A stretch of 64,000 nt of DNA from Aphis gossypii (Eukaryota; Arthropoda; Insecta; Hemiptera; Aphididae), in contig NC_065530.1 of assembly GCF_020184175.1 (NCBI RefSeq), forward strand, positions 21,305,260-21,369,259. Reading direction: 5' to 3'. A program made the position numbers and the translations under genes. Under the pieces are notes generated by a model that was given only the letters and a program-made list of their open reading frames with translations, had not been told where the DNA came from and did not search any database. Positions 36,545 through 47,643 of this stretch are shown here, piece by piece. Within the stretch, counting starts at the first letter, position 1. Each line of letters starts with the position of its first letter.

Positions 36545-39500
36545 TTATCGTGATCTTAATGATAGTCTTGCTTTGTCCATTATATCTTTTTTCAACTTAA
36601 CTTGGTCTGGACTTGAAGGGTTTAAATCAAAGCATATTTCAACAGACTTTGTGAATAGTTTCAATTTATACAAATTTACAGCTAGCTTGTATCCAATTTT
36701 AAAATTCTTACATCCACTTAACACCCAAGCACGTTCATAATAATCCACAGCATCGTCTAAATTAAAGAAAAAATGTTCTATAAATTAAATGTACCAACTT
36801 AAAATTATAAAAATATTATTATAGGTACCATATTTCTGTTCCTTTTCTGCCACAGCACTTAAAAGTTCTAAGCCTTTGATTGAAGACTTATTGTAGACAA
36901 GAACTTTATTAACCAATTCCACACATATACTGGTCTTGCCAGACTGAAAATATAATTCTGCCATAAGTAACCAACTGCGTTCCAAGTATTCAGCTTCTTC
37001 AAATTGCCAAACAGCTTTAAAAGCAACTCTTTTTAGAATTGTCTTAGCTCTTTGTGCTTGTTTTTGATAAACAAAAGCCATTGCCAACCCTAACGAAGCA
37101 GCAATTCTACGAGTAAAAAATATTTTTATAGCCTTCAGTAAAAAAATAGTTTCAGGACATAAATCATTTACTTGCACGATTCCTGTGACAATTCATTAAA
37201 AACATTTATTGCTTTTTCTACAGATAGTTTTTCTCTAGACTCTAATAACACATAAGTCGATAACAAAGTATAATTTTTTTGTTCTTCTGGTGTATTAGGT
37301 TTCATCTCCTGGAAATAAATATATCTATAACATCTTAGTACATAGCATAACTGCTTATATTATATTATTATTGTTCATACTGTTATCAATTTATTGGCCA
37401 AGTTTAAATTTAACGTGGCTTCATCCAAACAAATCTGAACCATGTTGTGCAGTGCTTGCTGTCCCCATTCAGCATCATTTTTGGCAAAATTGAAATGTTT
37501 CATTGCCTCATTGACATTTGATGCGTACCAGTAATACAACCCACAACAGAAATGAAATCCAGCTTGTGCAATATTCTTGTGTGCGACTGCTATAAATGTT
37601 TTTACTTCTTCCAAACAATCAGTTCTACGACAGACTTCTATCAGCCGAGCTAATGCTGCCCAGTTGGTGGGTTGCTTTTCCAAAAGTTTATAAAAATGTT
37701 TTTTTGCTGTAACAAAATCACAGCGTCTAAATGACAAATCAGCTACAATTAACAGTGCTAAATCATTGTTTGTATCTTTGAGCAATGAAGAACATATCAT
37801 TTCACATGAATTCCAATCATTCATCTGCAAAATAAACAAATCATAATTTGTTTAAAACAATAAACGTCACTTTATGAAATATGTGTATAAGAGATTTTTT
37901 AAATTTGCGAATCAGTTAAAATATTCTGATAAATTAAATTTAAAATATTCTCATATTATAATAATATGTTACATGACATTTTGTTATGTACCTATTTATC
38001 TTTATAAAGACACTTCATAAGTATATTATATGATATATTTTTTAATTTAAACTTACTTGCATATACAACTTGGCTAAACTTATCTTTAACGAACTTGCTT
38101 CGTCACTGTCTACAACATGCACAAGCGCTTGTTTGTAAAAAGAAACAGCAAGATCATTTCGATTTAACTTATGAGCGATCTCGCCACTATGTCTCAATAT
38201 ATTTAATCGTGTGCTCAACTCTTGGTTTTCTAAGTAAGAACACTGTTTTAACAAATCAAGTGCTTCGTCTAATTTACCTTTTTTTTCCAAAGCCTGTAAA
38301 TATTTAATGTATACAGTATAATAAATAATTAAAAACAAAATAATATGTACAACATCAAAAACTAGTATACAGTAAAATCTCTATTAATAGTATTAGTACA
38401 TTATACTATCCAAAAAATGTATAGTACATTGAATGAGATGGAACAATCAAATAGTATATACAGTATACAGATTGTGTGTTCACCAATTTAGGGAACACTG
38501 AATTTTTCAGACTGATTATTTGGTGGTGAACGTGCGCATTACTGGCGGTCTCAACCTGTCCGGTAAATCGATCAAGTTCAACTACGCATTTGTCGCATTT
38601 AGCGGCCGCGTCAGTAACTACGATGATAATGTATTATAATAATTATTATATTTACCTTTAAGAACACATTTTTAAATTAAAATTCATAAATAAAAAATAG
38701 TGTATAAAATATTTAAATACATTTTTGCTAGATAGTTTTGAGTAATCTATATAATCACTATAATACCTATATTATCAGTTATTAAAAAATTTCACTGTAT
38801 CTCAATAGAAATAGTTTAAAAAAAAAAACATACGTTTGCCATGGGAATAACTCTAACTTCTAATGGGAGTTGATTTAAAACTTTAATCGCCATATCACAC
38901 TGGTTCAATTTGATTAAAAGAATTGCCATCTCCAATGCACCATCATTACCTATATGAAAACCAAAACCAAAATATAAATATTTTAAATGTACACTTAAAT
39001 GATTTAAAATTAAATATTTTATTTTCAAATACCTGATTTATTATAGTATTTGATAGCCTCGTCATATTGATGTGCTGCAACTAATACTTGGGCAACTTTT
39101 ATGAACAATGATGGTTCATTCTTTAAACTCAATGCATTCTTGATCACTCTAATAGCCTCATCAGGTTCCTACAATATTAAATGCATTTTTACTTTGTTTT
39201 TTTAAATTTAAATAAACAACAAAAATTGCAGTATAAAATATAAGTTATATTAAAAGCACCATACTACCAAGCACAAATATTATATTAATACCTACATTAA
39301 AAATATTAAGTAAATAACATCTATACCATAAACATTATGCTAAATCTTTAATTAACTACAGTAAAAATAATTATATTTACCAGAATTTTTAAATATGCAT
39401 TTGACAGTTCAATCATATTATCAACAGTAGGAAAAGAATCAACTACATTTTTGAAGCATTCAGCATATTCATATGGATCTTGATTAGTCCTCAAAACAAT

Positions 39501-42233
39501 ATCTGCCTTCATTTTTTGTGCCTAATATTTAAGTATTATAACCTCGATTATAACTAAAGAAAACTAAAAAGCCTACTTAACAACAATGTTTATTATGAGT
39601 AAGTAGGCTATACTTTTTGGATATAAATATAAATACACACACAATTAAACAATAGATAACAATAAATATAGTGCAATTTACAACTACAATTATTGTAGGT
39701 TTAATAATATAATATACTTGGATATAAATTTAAAAACATACTTTGATGAAGATGTCTTTATCAGATTTTACGGAATTTAATATTTTTAAAGCATTTTTAG
39801 TATCATTTTTATACACAGAAATTTTTGCTTCAGCTATTTTAATTTCTCCTTCATAGTTTGTATCTTTCAAATATTCATAAGCATTGTTCACAGTTTGTAT
39901 TGCTTTATCAATATTGTTTCCCATACAATAACATTCACTGAGTGCAATAAACAAAGAAGCTAAATTATTGTGTTCAAGTGTATGTTCATCTAAAATACCA
40001 CCAATATTTATTGTTAATTGTATTTATCATTTTAGTACTCAAGCCTAATTAAATACTTTACTTGACAAATTATTCAAAGAATTTTCTAATGCTTGAATGC
40101 ACTCATTATTTCTTTCAAAATTTTTATGAACAAGTCCATTCAACAGATTATATAAAGGCCACTCACTAATCGATAAGTTATAGCTAAGCCCTAAATCCAA
40201 GCTTTTAGAAGCATTTGAAAAATGGCCCTAAAAAAAAAAAAAAAAAAAATTAGATGATATATTGACAGCCAAATGATTTTAAAAGAAGACATCTCTAGGG
40301 GCATTAGTTATACAGGTTAATAAGTTTATATAATTAAGTAACAAATAGATAAGTGTCATGAAATAAGGTTGGTTAAACAGGTATAACATTCTACGGATGA
40401 ATGACTTGATTGTGACCATGTCCAATAATACTAATATACCAATATCAAACAACTATTTACCTGTTTTATTAAAAGATTAGCAACCATAAGATGAGCTTCT
40501 GAATTTGTAGGATCAAGTTCTAATACTTTTTCTAGTGATTTATAAGCTTTTTTTATATTTTGAATATTTCCAAGCATTAACCAACCATCAATAAGTCCAG
40601 GACAAACATTTAGAATCTTTTCTAAGGCAATTTCTTTATAAATACGATCAGATAAGTGTTTTAAAAAAGTCATTATCATATTTGGATTAAGTTTTATCAA
40701 ATATTCTGGGCCAAATGGCAAGTTTGTAGTAGAATCAAATTGCTTCTCAACTGATAATTTAATTAAGGTTGATTTCACTTCATTATTCTTTGCCCAATAT
40801 GCATTTATAAATAAAAGTTCGCTTGATTTTAATTCTCCTCTAATTTCATTTAATAATTCAATTTGTTTTTCGACCTAAAAATAACATTAATTATTATTTA
40901 TTTATTTTATTTATAACTATGATAGATGTAAAATATAGAAAACATTTACTTGGACATTTATGTCATTCATTTCAATATGACACAGAATTATCCCTTCCAT
41001 TGCTTTAGGAATGGGTTCTGCATTAGATAAATCACCATACAATTGTATTGCTTCCTTGTACTGTCCAGATAAATATGTTTGATATGCAAGTTCTAGTTTA
41101 TTATTGACACTTGGTTCCAAATCAACAGCAATTTGCATAGCACGAATACATTCATTGATAATGGTTTTATGTTGACCACAAGTTCGAGATATAGCTGAAG
41201 ACCACTGAACAAATAAATTTGGGCTAGGTTCTGATTTTTCAATAGTTTTGAAAAACTGGTTAGGTATTTCTTCATATTTTCCAGCAACAGCAATGTTATA
41301 TAGAATTTTCGCCTGAAAATAATTAAAAGTAATATTAAGTATCATTACAAGTAAAATAATAGGTTTAGTAATAAATATTTTATCTAACCATTACAGCTAA
41401 TGGGCAATCTGAATTTATGCTTAATACACGATCAGCAGTTTCAATAACATCAGACCATTTTTGTACACTTATGTAAAGATTTAACTTTTCAACAAAAGGT
41501 GGTAAAAAATCAGGTAATTTAACAATAAGTTGATTTAAGATTTGAATAGCTTCAGTTACATCTAAAGTTGCAGCTTCACCAAGATAAGCTCCAATTGAAT
41601 CGTTTTTCTATAATATTTAAATATTTACATTAATAAAAAAAAATTGAATATTAGTTACATTGAAAAAACAACTTACCTGTGATAAGACGGCTTTAAAACA
41701 GTTTCTTGCACTTTTTAGATTGTTTTCTTTAAGTTCCAACCAGCCTTTAATTAAATAGCCATCAACTGAACTTGGATATTCGGACAAAAGCTGATCAACA
41801 TAAGTTTTTGATTTTTCAAGACAATTACACAACATCATAACATTTGCAGCATGAAACAGTACCACTTCTGAATGACTGAATTCTGGGATCGTGAGTTCTA
41901 ACATGTCTATTGTATTGGTATCAGGGACCTGTAGTATGAAAAAAAGATGTAATATAACAAATATAGTTAATAATTAAAAAATATTAATACCTCATACTGT
42001 TTATGAGCATAGATCATAATCAGTGTAGAAGCTAATCCAATATCACTAAATTTGACTAAAGCATCAAGTATGGTCAGCCCTTTTGACAGTTTATTATGAA
42101 GAACAAATGATAAACCATAATAAAGTTGATAAACTGAACTATTTAAATTATTTTGTATAGCTTTGAACCCAGATATTTGTGCACTAGAATAATATTTTAT
42201 TCTAAGATAATACTGTATGAGTTCTAAATCCAT
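36545..42233 (-). CDS. TTC21B: Tetratricopeptide repeat protein 21B / IFT139 (IFT-A complex), 15 exons
   Basis: Subunit of intraflagellar transport complex A, which drives retrograde transport in cilia; in insects cilia occur in sensory neurons and sperm. Exons in order of transcription: 42233-41991, 41928-41677, 41607-41389, 41312-40950, 40874-40461, 40227-40062, 39989-39742, 39521-39381, 39168-39033, 38949-38834, 38293-38057, 37824-37381, 37308-37173, 37106-36829, 36756-36545. All joins use GT/AG and keep frame except exon 13 to 14. The product is about 1200 residues, near the family's usual 1300, and is TPR repeats from end to end. Family landmarks include SRTCG (exon 4), LNP in exon 5, the HFNFAKNDAEWGQQALHNMV region (exon 12) and the C-terminus DIMDKARLSLRSR. 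Exon 13 reads about one base short: a minus-strand T run of four at about 37197-37200 would have to be five to give the conserved frame into exon 14. This could be an assembly error, a null allele, or use of another splice. A pogo-like MITE sits in the intron between exons 10 and 11. Confidence 0.93.
38370..38797. mobile_element. pogo/Tigger-like MITE in a TTC21B intron, 428 bp
   Basis: Left end CAGTAAAATCTCTATTAATA and right end (complement) CAGTGAAATTTTTTAATAAC form imperfect inverted repeats of the pogo type, flanked by TA on both sides (38368-38369 and 38798-38799). The interior holds an unusually GC-rich block at about 38530-38625 (GCGGCCGCG) with no long open frame. It lies between exons 10 and 11 of TTC21B and does not disturb splice sites. 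Confidence 0.65.
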
Positions 42234-42309
42234 TTTAGTCTATTTTGTAAACAATGGGTATCTATTTTAGTGTACAAGCTACACCTGATAATTCTACAAC
42301 TATACTACT

Positions 42310-43069
42310 TCAGAATTTTAGTTTTTCGATTGAAGGTAACTTTCTAATGATATTAATCTTTTCATTTGGATATATTTTCAGACATTTAACCAGAAAAGGA
42401 CAGTATAAAGCTGTTTTTATATCATTTTTAACCAAGTAGTCAATCACTTCCTAAAAAAAAAAAAAAAATCTTTAGAAATAATAGGTACAAAACAACATAA
42501 AAATATTCAAAAATATGAATGAACAAAAGAAATATAATACAAATATAATAATTGGTTTTAATCAAAATAATCGTGTGCAGCGTTTATTAGATGCTCACAC
42601 CAATAGTTTATACCTACATACTTGATAAATTAAATGTCCAAGTTGGTGACCTCTATGTTCTTTGGGTACTTCGGTATGATATAAAACAAATAAACCATCA
42701 ATTATTTTGTATTGAATTTTTATAACAAAATTTCCTAGAAAAATAAAAACAAAACATACTAAGTTATGTTATTAGGTATACTAAATACAATATGTACAAA
42801 CAATACATTGTAAAATAAGTATACGCTTCTAAACAATTTTTTTTTGTAATTATATTTGATTTGATATAATTTAAATTATTTGCTTATATGCATGTTAATG
42901 TAAATTAGAAAATTCAAGATTATCTATGAGTAATATTTGATTGAATAAAAACAAGAAACGCCTTACCTTTAGCATTTAAAATTTCATGTTTGAAAGTCTT
43001 ATTTTTAACATCGTGTACAAGCTTAGTTTTCATTGCATATTGAGTACTTTTAAAAACAAAGCGATTCAT
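42310..43069 (-). CDS. NATD1: NATD1-like GNAT-fold protein, 118 aa
   Basis: Small protein of the Gcn5-related N-acetyltransferase-like (YidJ/GTLF3B) family; the substrate is not known. Exons on the minus strand are 43069-42967, 42734-42622 and 42450-42310, joined in phases 1 and 0. The total of 118 residues matches the family length of about 110-120. The hallmark segment LYHTEVPKEHRGHQLGHLIY (a beta strand, then the acetyl-CoA-binding loop and helix) is present and followed by LYCPFLVKCLKIYPNEK, the typical C-terminal strand and helix. In the binding loop the usual RGxGxA is changed to RGHQLGH. There is no signal peptide. The stop lies only 76 bases before the ATG of TTC21B on the same strand, with no AATAAA in the gap. 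Polyadenylation therefore probably occurs inside TTC21B, or the two genes share a transcript. The start at 43069 faces the divergent MINPP1-like gene 1.3 kb away. Confidence 0.9.
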
Positions 43070-44398
43070 GATAATTAGTGCATAACGTGTTCAACTCTAG
43101 ATAGGTGCAAAATACAAACAAATATAAGATATTTTTATGTGCAGATATTCGAATGGATGATAATTAATTATTAAAGATGGTAACAGTTATTACATAGTAC
43201 ATACCTATTGAAGACAAAAGCAAAAACGCAGGTTTAATGCTTTTTATGTGAAATAGTTTTAATTGTTTAACATTTGAAAAAACTAATGACCCAAGATCCG
43301 AGTCAAAAATTAATTATTTTAATTGATCTGTGATCATCAACAGTCGTGAACTGGCAGCAGAAAATCATTTGTCCACAATCAAAACAAAACATAATTTAAA
43401 ACCATAGACATAATAATATTATTATGTCTAAGTTTAAAAATTAAAACTGATTCTGATAGTGACTGATACATGGATAATAACACAGATGAGATGAGTATAG
43501 TTCGGACCTATGATAAGAGTTCTGCCCCGTGATAAGTAATTGTAGATGATAACAGAAATTTCAATGAAACTGTGTATAATATAATATTATCTTTTTTTTA
43601 TATAGGATAACATCTGTATGATCAAATATTATTACTTTTATTTATTCTGTATAAGTATTTTTTCCTCGGTTCATGATATCAAGACCAGCGGTCTCAGATG
43701 GACAACAAGATGACGATTTAAATCACGCACAGAAAATACAGAAAATGTATGAGCACTATGAAACCCATAAACGTTAAACCCTGAGTATAAAACAAATGAA
43801 TCGTGATAAATTAATAATGAGCTGAACATATTTCATCTATTCTGTGCATATTTCATGTATTCTGTGTGTAAGATCAAGGTTAATGAATACCTGTATTTAG
43901 AATTTAGACTACTCAATGTCGAGAAAGCCGTTATTATCACTTATCATCAAGGAATTAACATTTTAATATTTACATAAGATAATATTATCTATCTATGATT
44001 ATTAACCGTAGATCATAATATACATTAACATAATATATTATATGATCTAAGTTATTAACTATGTGAGCTAAACAAGTCGTGGATAGGTACTAGTAAAACT
44101 ACTAACTAGTGTCTATAATATAGTTGTTGTAAATAATATTATAATAGTTTTTATTGTCCTGTGCTGTAACTTAATCATCTGACTATTTATTAAATGTATA
44201 ACCGTGTGCTACAGCATAATAACAATTTAACATTTGTCATTTAGTTAGTATATAGAGTACTGTAAGGTGTGTATTGACTCAGGTGAATTATTTCTACTCA
44301 AAATAGATTTTACTTAATATATTATCATTGGTCTTACCGTTATTTTTTTGTCAGTTACTTATTTCTAAAACTAGCCACCTGTGGATATTGTTCACACC
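43070..44398. promoter_or_regulatory. Divergent intergenic region between NATD1 and MINPP1
   Basis: 1.3 kb separates two start codons on opposite strands, so both promoters should lie here. No TATA or CpG patch is obvious. A perfect 24-base palindrome (AGACATAATAAT and its complement) lies at 43406-43429. No exon was recognised. Confidence 0.4.
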
Positions 44399-47300
44399 AT
44401 GTTAGTTCTAGTCATAACAATATTGTGCAGCTTGATTTTTGGCCATATAAAAAGTGAAGATCAGTGTAATGGCTTGTACAGTAATTATTTTCAACATTTG
44501 TCAACAAAAACTCCATATAGATTTGTGGCAAACCATAACACAGAACCAATCAACTTTGAAGGTAAGTAGATATTTTGCTTTTTCAATAATAAATTATAAT
44601 ATATTATCAATGTTGACTATTTAATGTAAGTTTTATGTTTGTTTAATTTAATTTTTGCTTTAAGGTTGTAAGGCATGGAAAATTTGGCTTGTTCAAAGGC
44701 ACGGTACAAGGACACCTGGTAAAGAATTAGATCAGTTTGTCAAAAACAGATTACCTGAAATTCAAAAAGACATAGTAAACAATTTGATTGAGTGTAGGTA
44801 TATAATTTAACTTAAAATATATTTAGTACCAAGATAAAATTTATTTTCTGTATGTCAAAGATATTGTGCTCCCATGTAGTCCCATGTAGTAATTCTATCT
44901 TACTAATGTGTAACATAGACAATTTTATTTTAGGTTAAGCAGAATCCATTTTACTCTGTAATGTGTTACATTAGAGTAAATCAGTCAAATATTAAATTGA
45001 AATCTAAGAATATTTACTGAAGCGCCATATAGGTTATTATTTATATAATTTTAAAACAACAGTGCTCTATATGATATATTTTTCTCTAAGTACATTTTAT
45101 ATAAGATCGATTCACTAATATTTTTTAAAAAAACCTGTGTAAAATGAATTTATCTAAATTGTTCTATGTTAACTGTTAGTAAGACAGATTCAACACAGAA
45201 CACTTATATATAATATTTCTTTATTTACAATATTTTATTTTTACACTTTAATTAATTCATAAAATAAACTTAATTTAATATGTATTTTTATTTTTATTGT
45301 ATAAACTGTGTATTTCTAATTTGTCATATAAAAGTCAGTTAATGTTCCAAGCATAATAATTTCTACCTATTTAAATACTTTTATTACCTACATAACATAA
45401 CATGAGCAACTATAAATATTATTTTTAAATTAAAAGATTAGGTATATTATTCTGTAGTTTATACCTATGCAACTTTAATAGTTGTATTACTTAATTTAAT
45501 TAATTATGATCGTCCATTAATGTAATTGACAATTATAAGTAATAGCTAGGTATATAATAAAACTAAATCTTGATTTTATTCAGGCAAGCTATGCAATGAA
45601 GATGAAATAAAATCATGGACTTCCCACAAAGAATTAGATAATCAAAAGAGATTAACCGAGGAAGGAGAGGATGAACTTCTATCAATTGCGGAACGTATGC
45701 AACTTAGATTTCCTAATTTATTGAATCAACCGTTTGAAAACACAAACTTTTTGGTAAATTATCTCTATTATCTGACTACTATTTATTTTGTTGCTTTTTA
45801 TTAATTTTTTTTTTTTTATAGTTTAGATTTACTGATACTCAAAGAACAAAAGTAAGTGCCAAACAATTTGCAACAGGATTGTTTGGGCGCAATGAGGTTA
45901 AAAAAGTAGTATTTGAAGAACCATTAGCTAAAGACCCATTATTAAGAGTAAGTTATGTATAAAATTATTTACTATATTGATATTGGAATTCAATTAACAG
46001 GTTTAATTGTTTATTTAAATTTTCGTGTAGCCCACCTAAACTTAAAATAATGATTTAAATTAAAACATTGTTAATTCATCATTTGATATTGATTTTTTTG
46101 TTAAATTAAAATTAAATATCTGAAAATAAATCTTTTTAGAGTTTTTAAAAATCCATTTTTCAAATTTTTCAGTTATCTCCTCACTAAGAAAATTATTTAG
46201 AATTGAAGACATTTAAAGTAGGTAGTTTGATTTAATCTTCTTTCAAAATTATTCCTTAATTAAATTATTTATTATTTTTGTCTCTATATTTTAAATTATG
46301 CAGACTATCATATACCTGACAAAATTCTTATTTAAATATATCTTTAGTTATAATTACACATTTTGGCAAGTTCTTTTAATTTTTGTCATAGTTAAAATGA
46401 TTTAGTATACACTGTTTAACTTGTGTTGACAAATATTCGATTTATAAATAAACTTTTTAAAATTATGTCTATTTAACTATTTTTAGTTTTATAAAGTTTG
46501 CCAAAAATGGAGAAAGGAAGTTAAAAAATCGTCTACAGCATCAATTGAATACCAAAAATTTATAGAAAGTCAATTAACTAACAACACTTTGAAGAGTTTA
46601 TCTTCGAGACTTGGACTTGATTACACATTGACATTTAGTTAGTATTTATACTTGTTAGTTTCATTTTTTATAGAATTAAAATAAATATAATTATTTATTT
46701 AAGATGATGCCAAGAATATGTATACATACTGTGCTTTTGAAACAGCATGGGAGAAAAATAAAGTTTCACCGTGGTGTTCAATTTTTAATAAATCTGATTT
46801 AATGGTAATTTATAACTAATTATTGTCTAATTCTTTTTTAATGGTGTACAGAAAGGTTATTTTAACATTATGTGTTCATCAAGTAAAAAAAAAATATTTG
46901 CTATTTTTTTAGAAAATCTTAGACACTCAAAACATAAAATTATGAACAGTTAATATTTATTATTAAATATCGTAGTTTTTCAGTTAAAAAAATAACTCAT
47001 TTAATAAAAGTTTTAATTTTTAGCTTTTAGAATATAGTGAAGATTTGAAGTACTATTTGATAGATGGTTATGCTTATGAGTTATCATACAAACAAGCATG
47101 TGTTTTATTAAAAAATGCAATTGAATATTTTGAGTAAGCAATTCAGACTTATAGTTATTTAAATGTTTTTAATCTAATTTATTTAATTTGTACTCAATAG
47201 CGATCCACATTTAACTAGCAAAAATGGTATTTTCTATTTTACCCATTCAGGAACAATTTTGAAAATGCTTGGATTATTAGGTCTGTATAAAGATGAACAT

Positions 47301-47643
47301 AAATTAAAGCATGACAATTATTTTGAAATGGAGAATCGGCAGTGGAGAACTTCAAAAATTGATGCATTTGGTTCAAACATTGCATTTGTTTTATACAAGT
47401 ACTGAGTTTACTAATTTTTTAAAGTTATTATTGATGGACATTATATTGTGTATAATTTATCATTATATTCTTACTATTTGTAGATGTAATAATAATGAAA
47501 CTAAGATATTAACATTACATCAAGAAAAAATTGTCCATCTTGATGGTTGTGAAGATGGCCTTTGTTCTTACGACAGATTTAAACAGCTATTTGCAACAGA
47601 AATCCAAAACTGTGATTTTGATAAAATGTGTAATATTGACTAA
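44399..47643 (+). CDS. MINPP1: Multiple inositol polyphosphate phosphatase 1-like (histidine phosphatase clade 2)
   Basis: Secretory-pathway phosphatase family that removes phosphates from inositol polyphosphates such as InsP6. Nine exons: 44399-44561, 44665-44793, 45584-45753, 45822-45947, 46487-46637, 46704-46804, 47024-47133, 47201-47398 and 47484-47643, giving 435 residues. The open frame extends upstream to a GTG at 44381, but the first ATG is 44399. It starts a signal peptide (MLVLVITILCSLIFG). The phosphohistidine motif RHGTRTPG is in exon 2. The exon 2 donor was taken as GAGT|gtaggt because the alternative gtatat would frameshift exon 3. VSPWCSIF and the C-terminal FGSNIAFVLYK strand match the family. 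The second motif, normally HAE with the acid as proton donor, reads THSGTI here, so the Glu is missing. There is no KDEL-type ER-retention tail (it ends KMCNID), unlike the vertebrate enzyme. AATAAA lies at 47875. Activity is uncertain; a diverged or non-canonical enzyme is possible. Confidence 0.9.

Noticed and set aside
44381..44398. Upstream extension of the MINPP1-like gene to GTG at 44381
   Set aside because: GTG is an unlikely eukaryotic start. The ATG at 44399 gives a better signal peptide with the hydrophobic core at the right distance.
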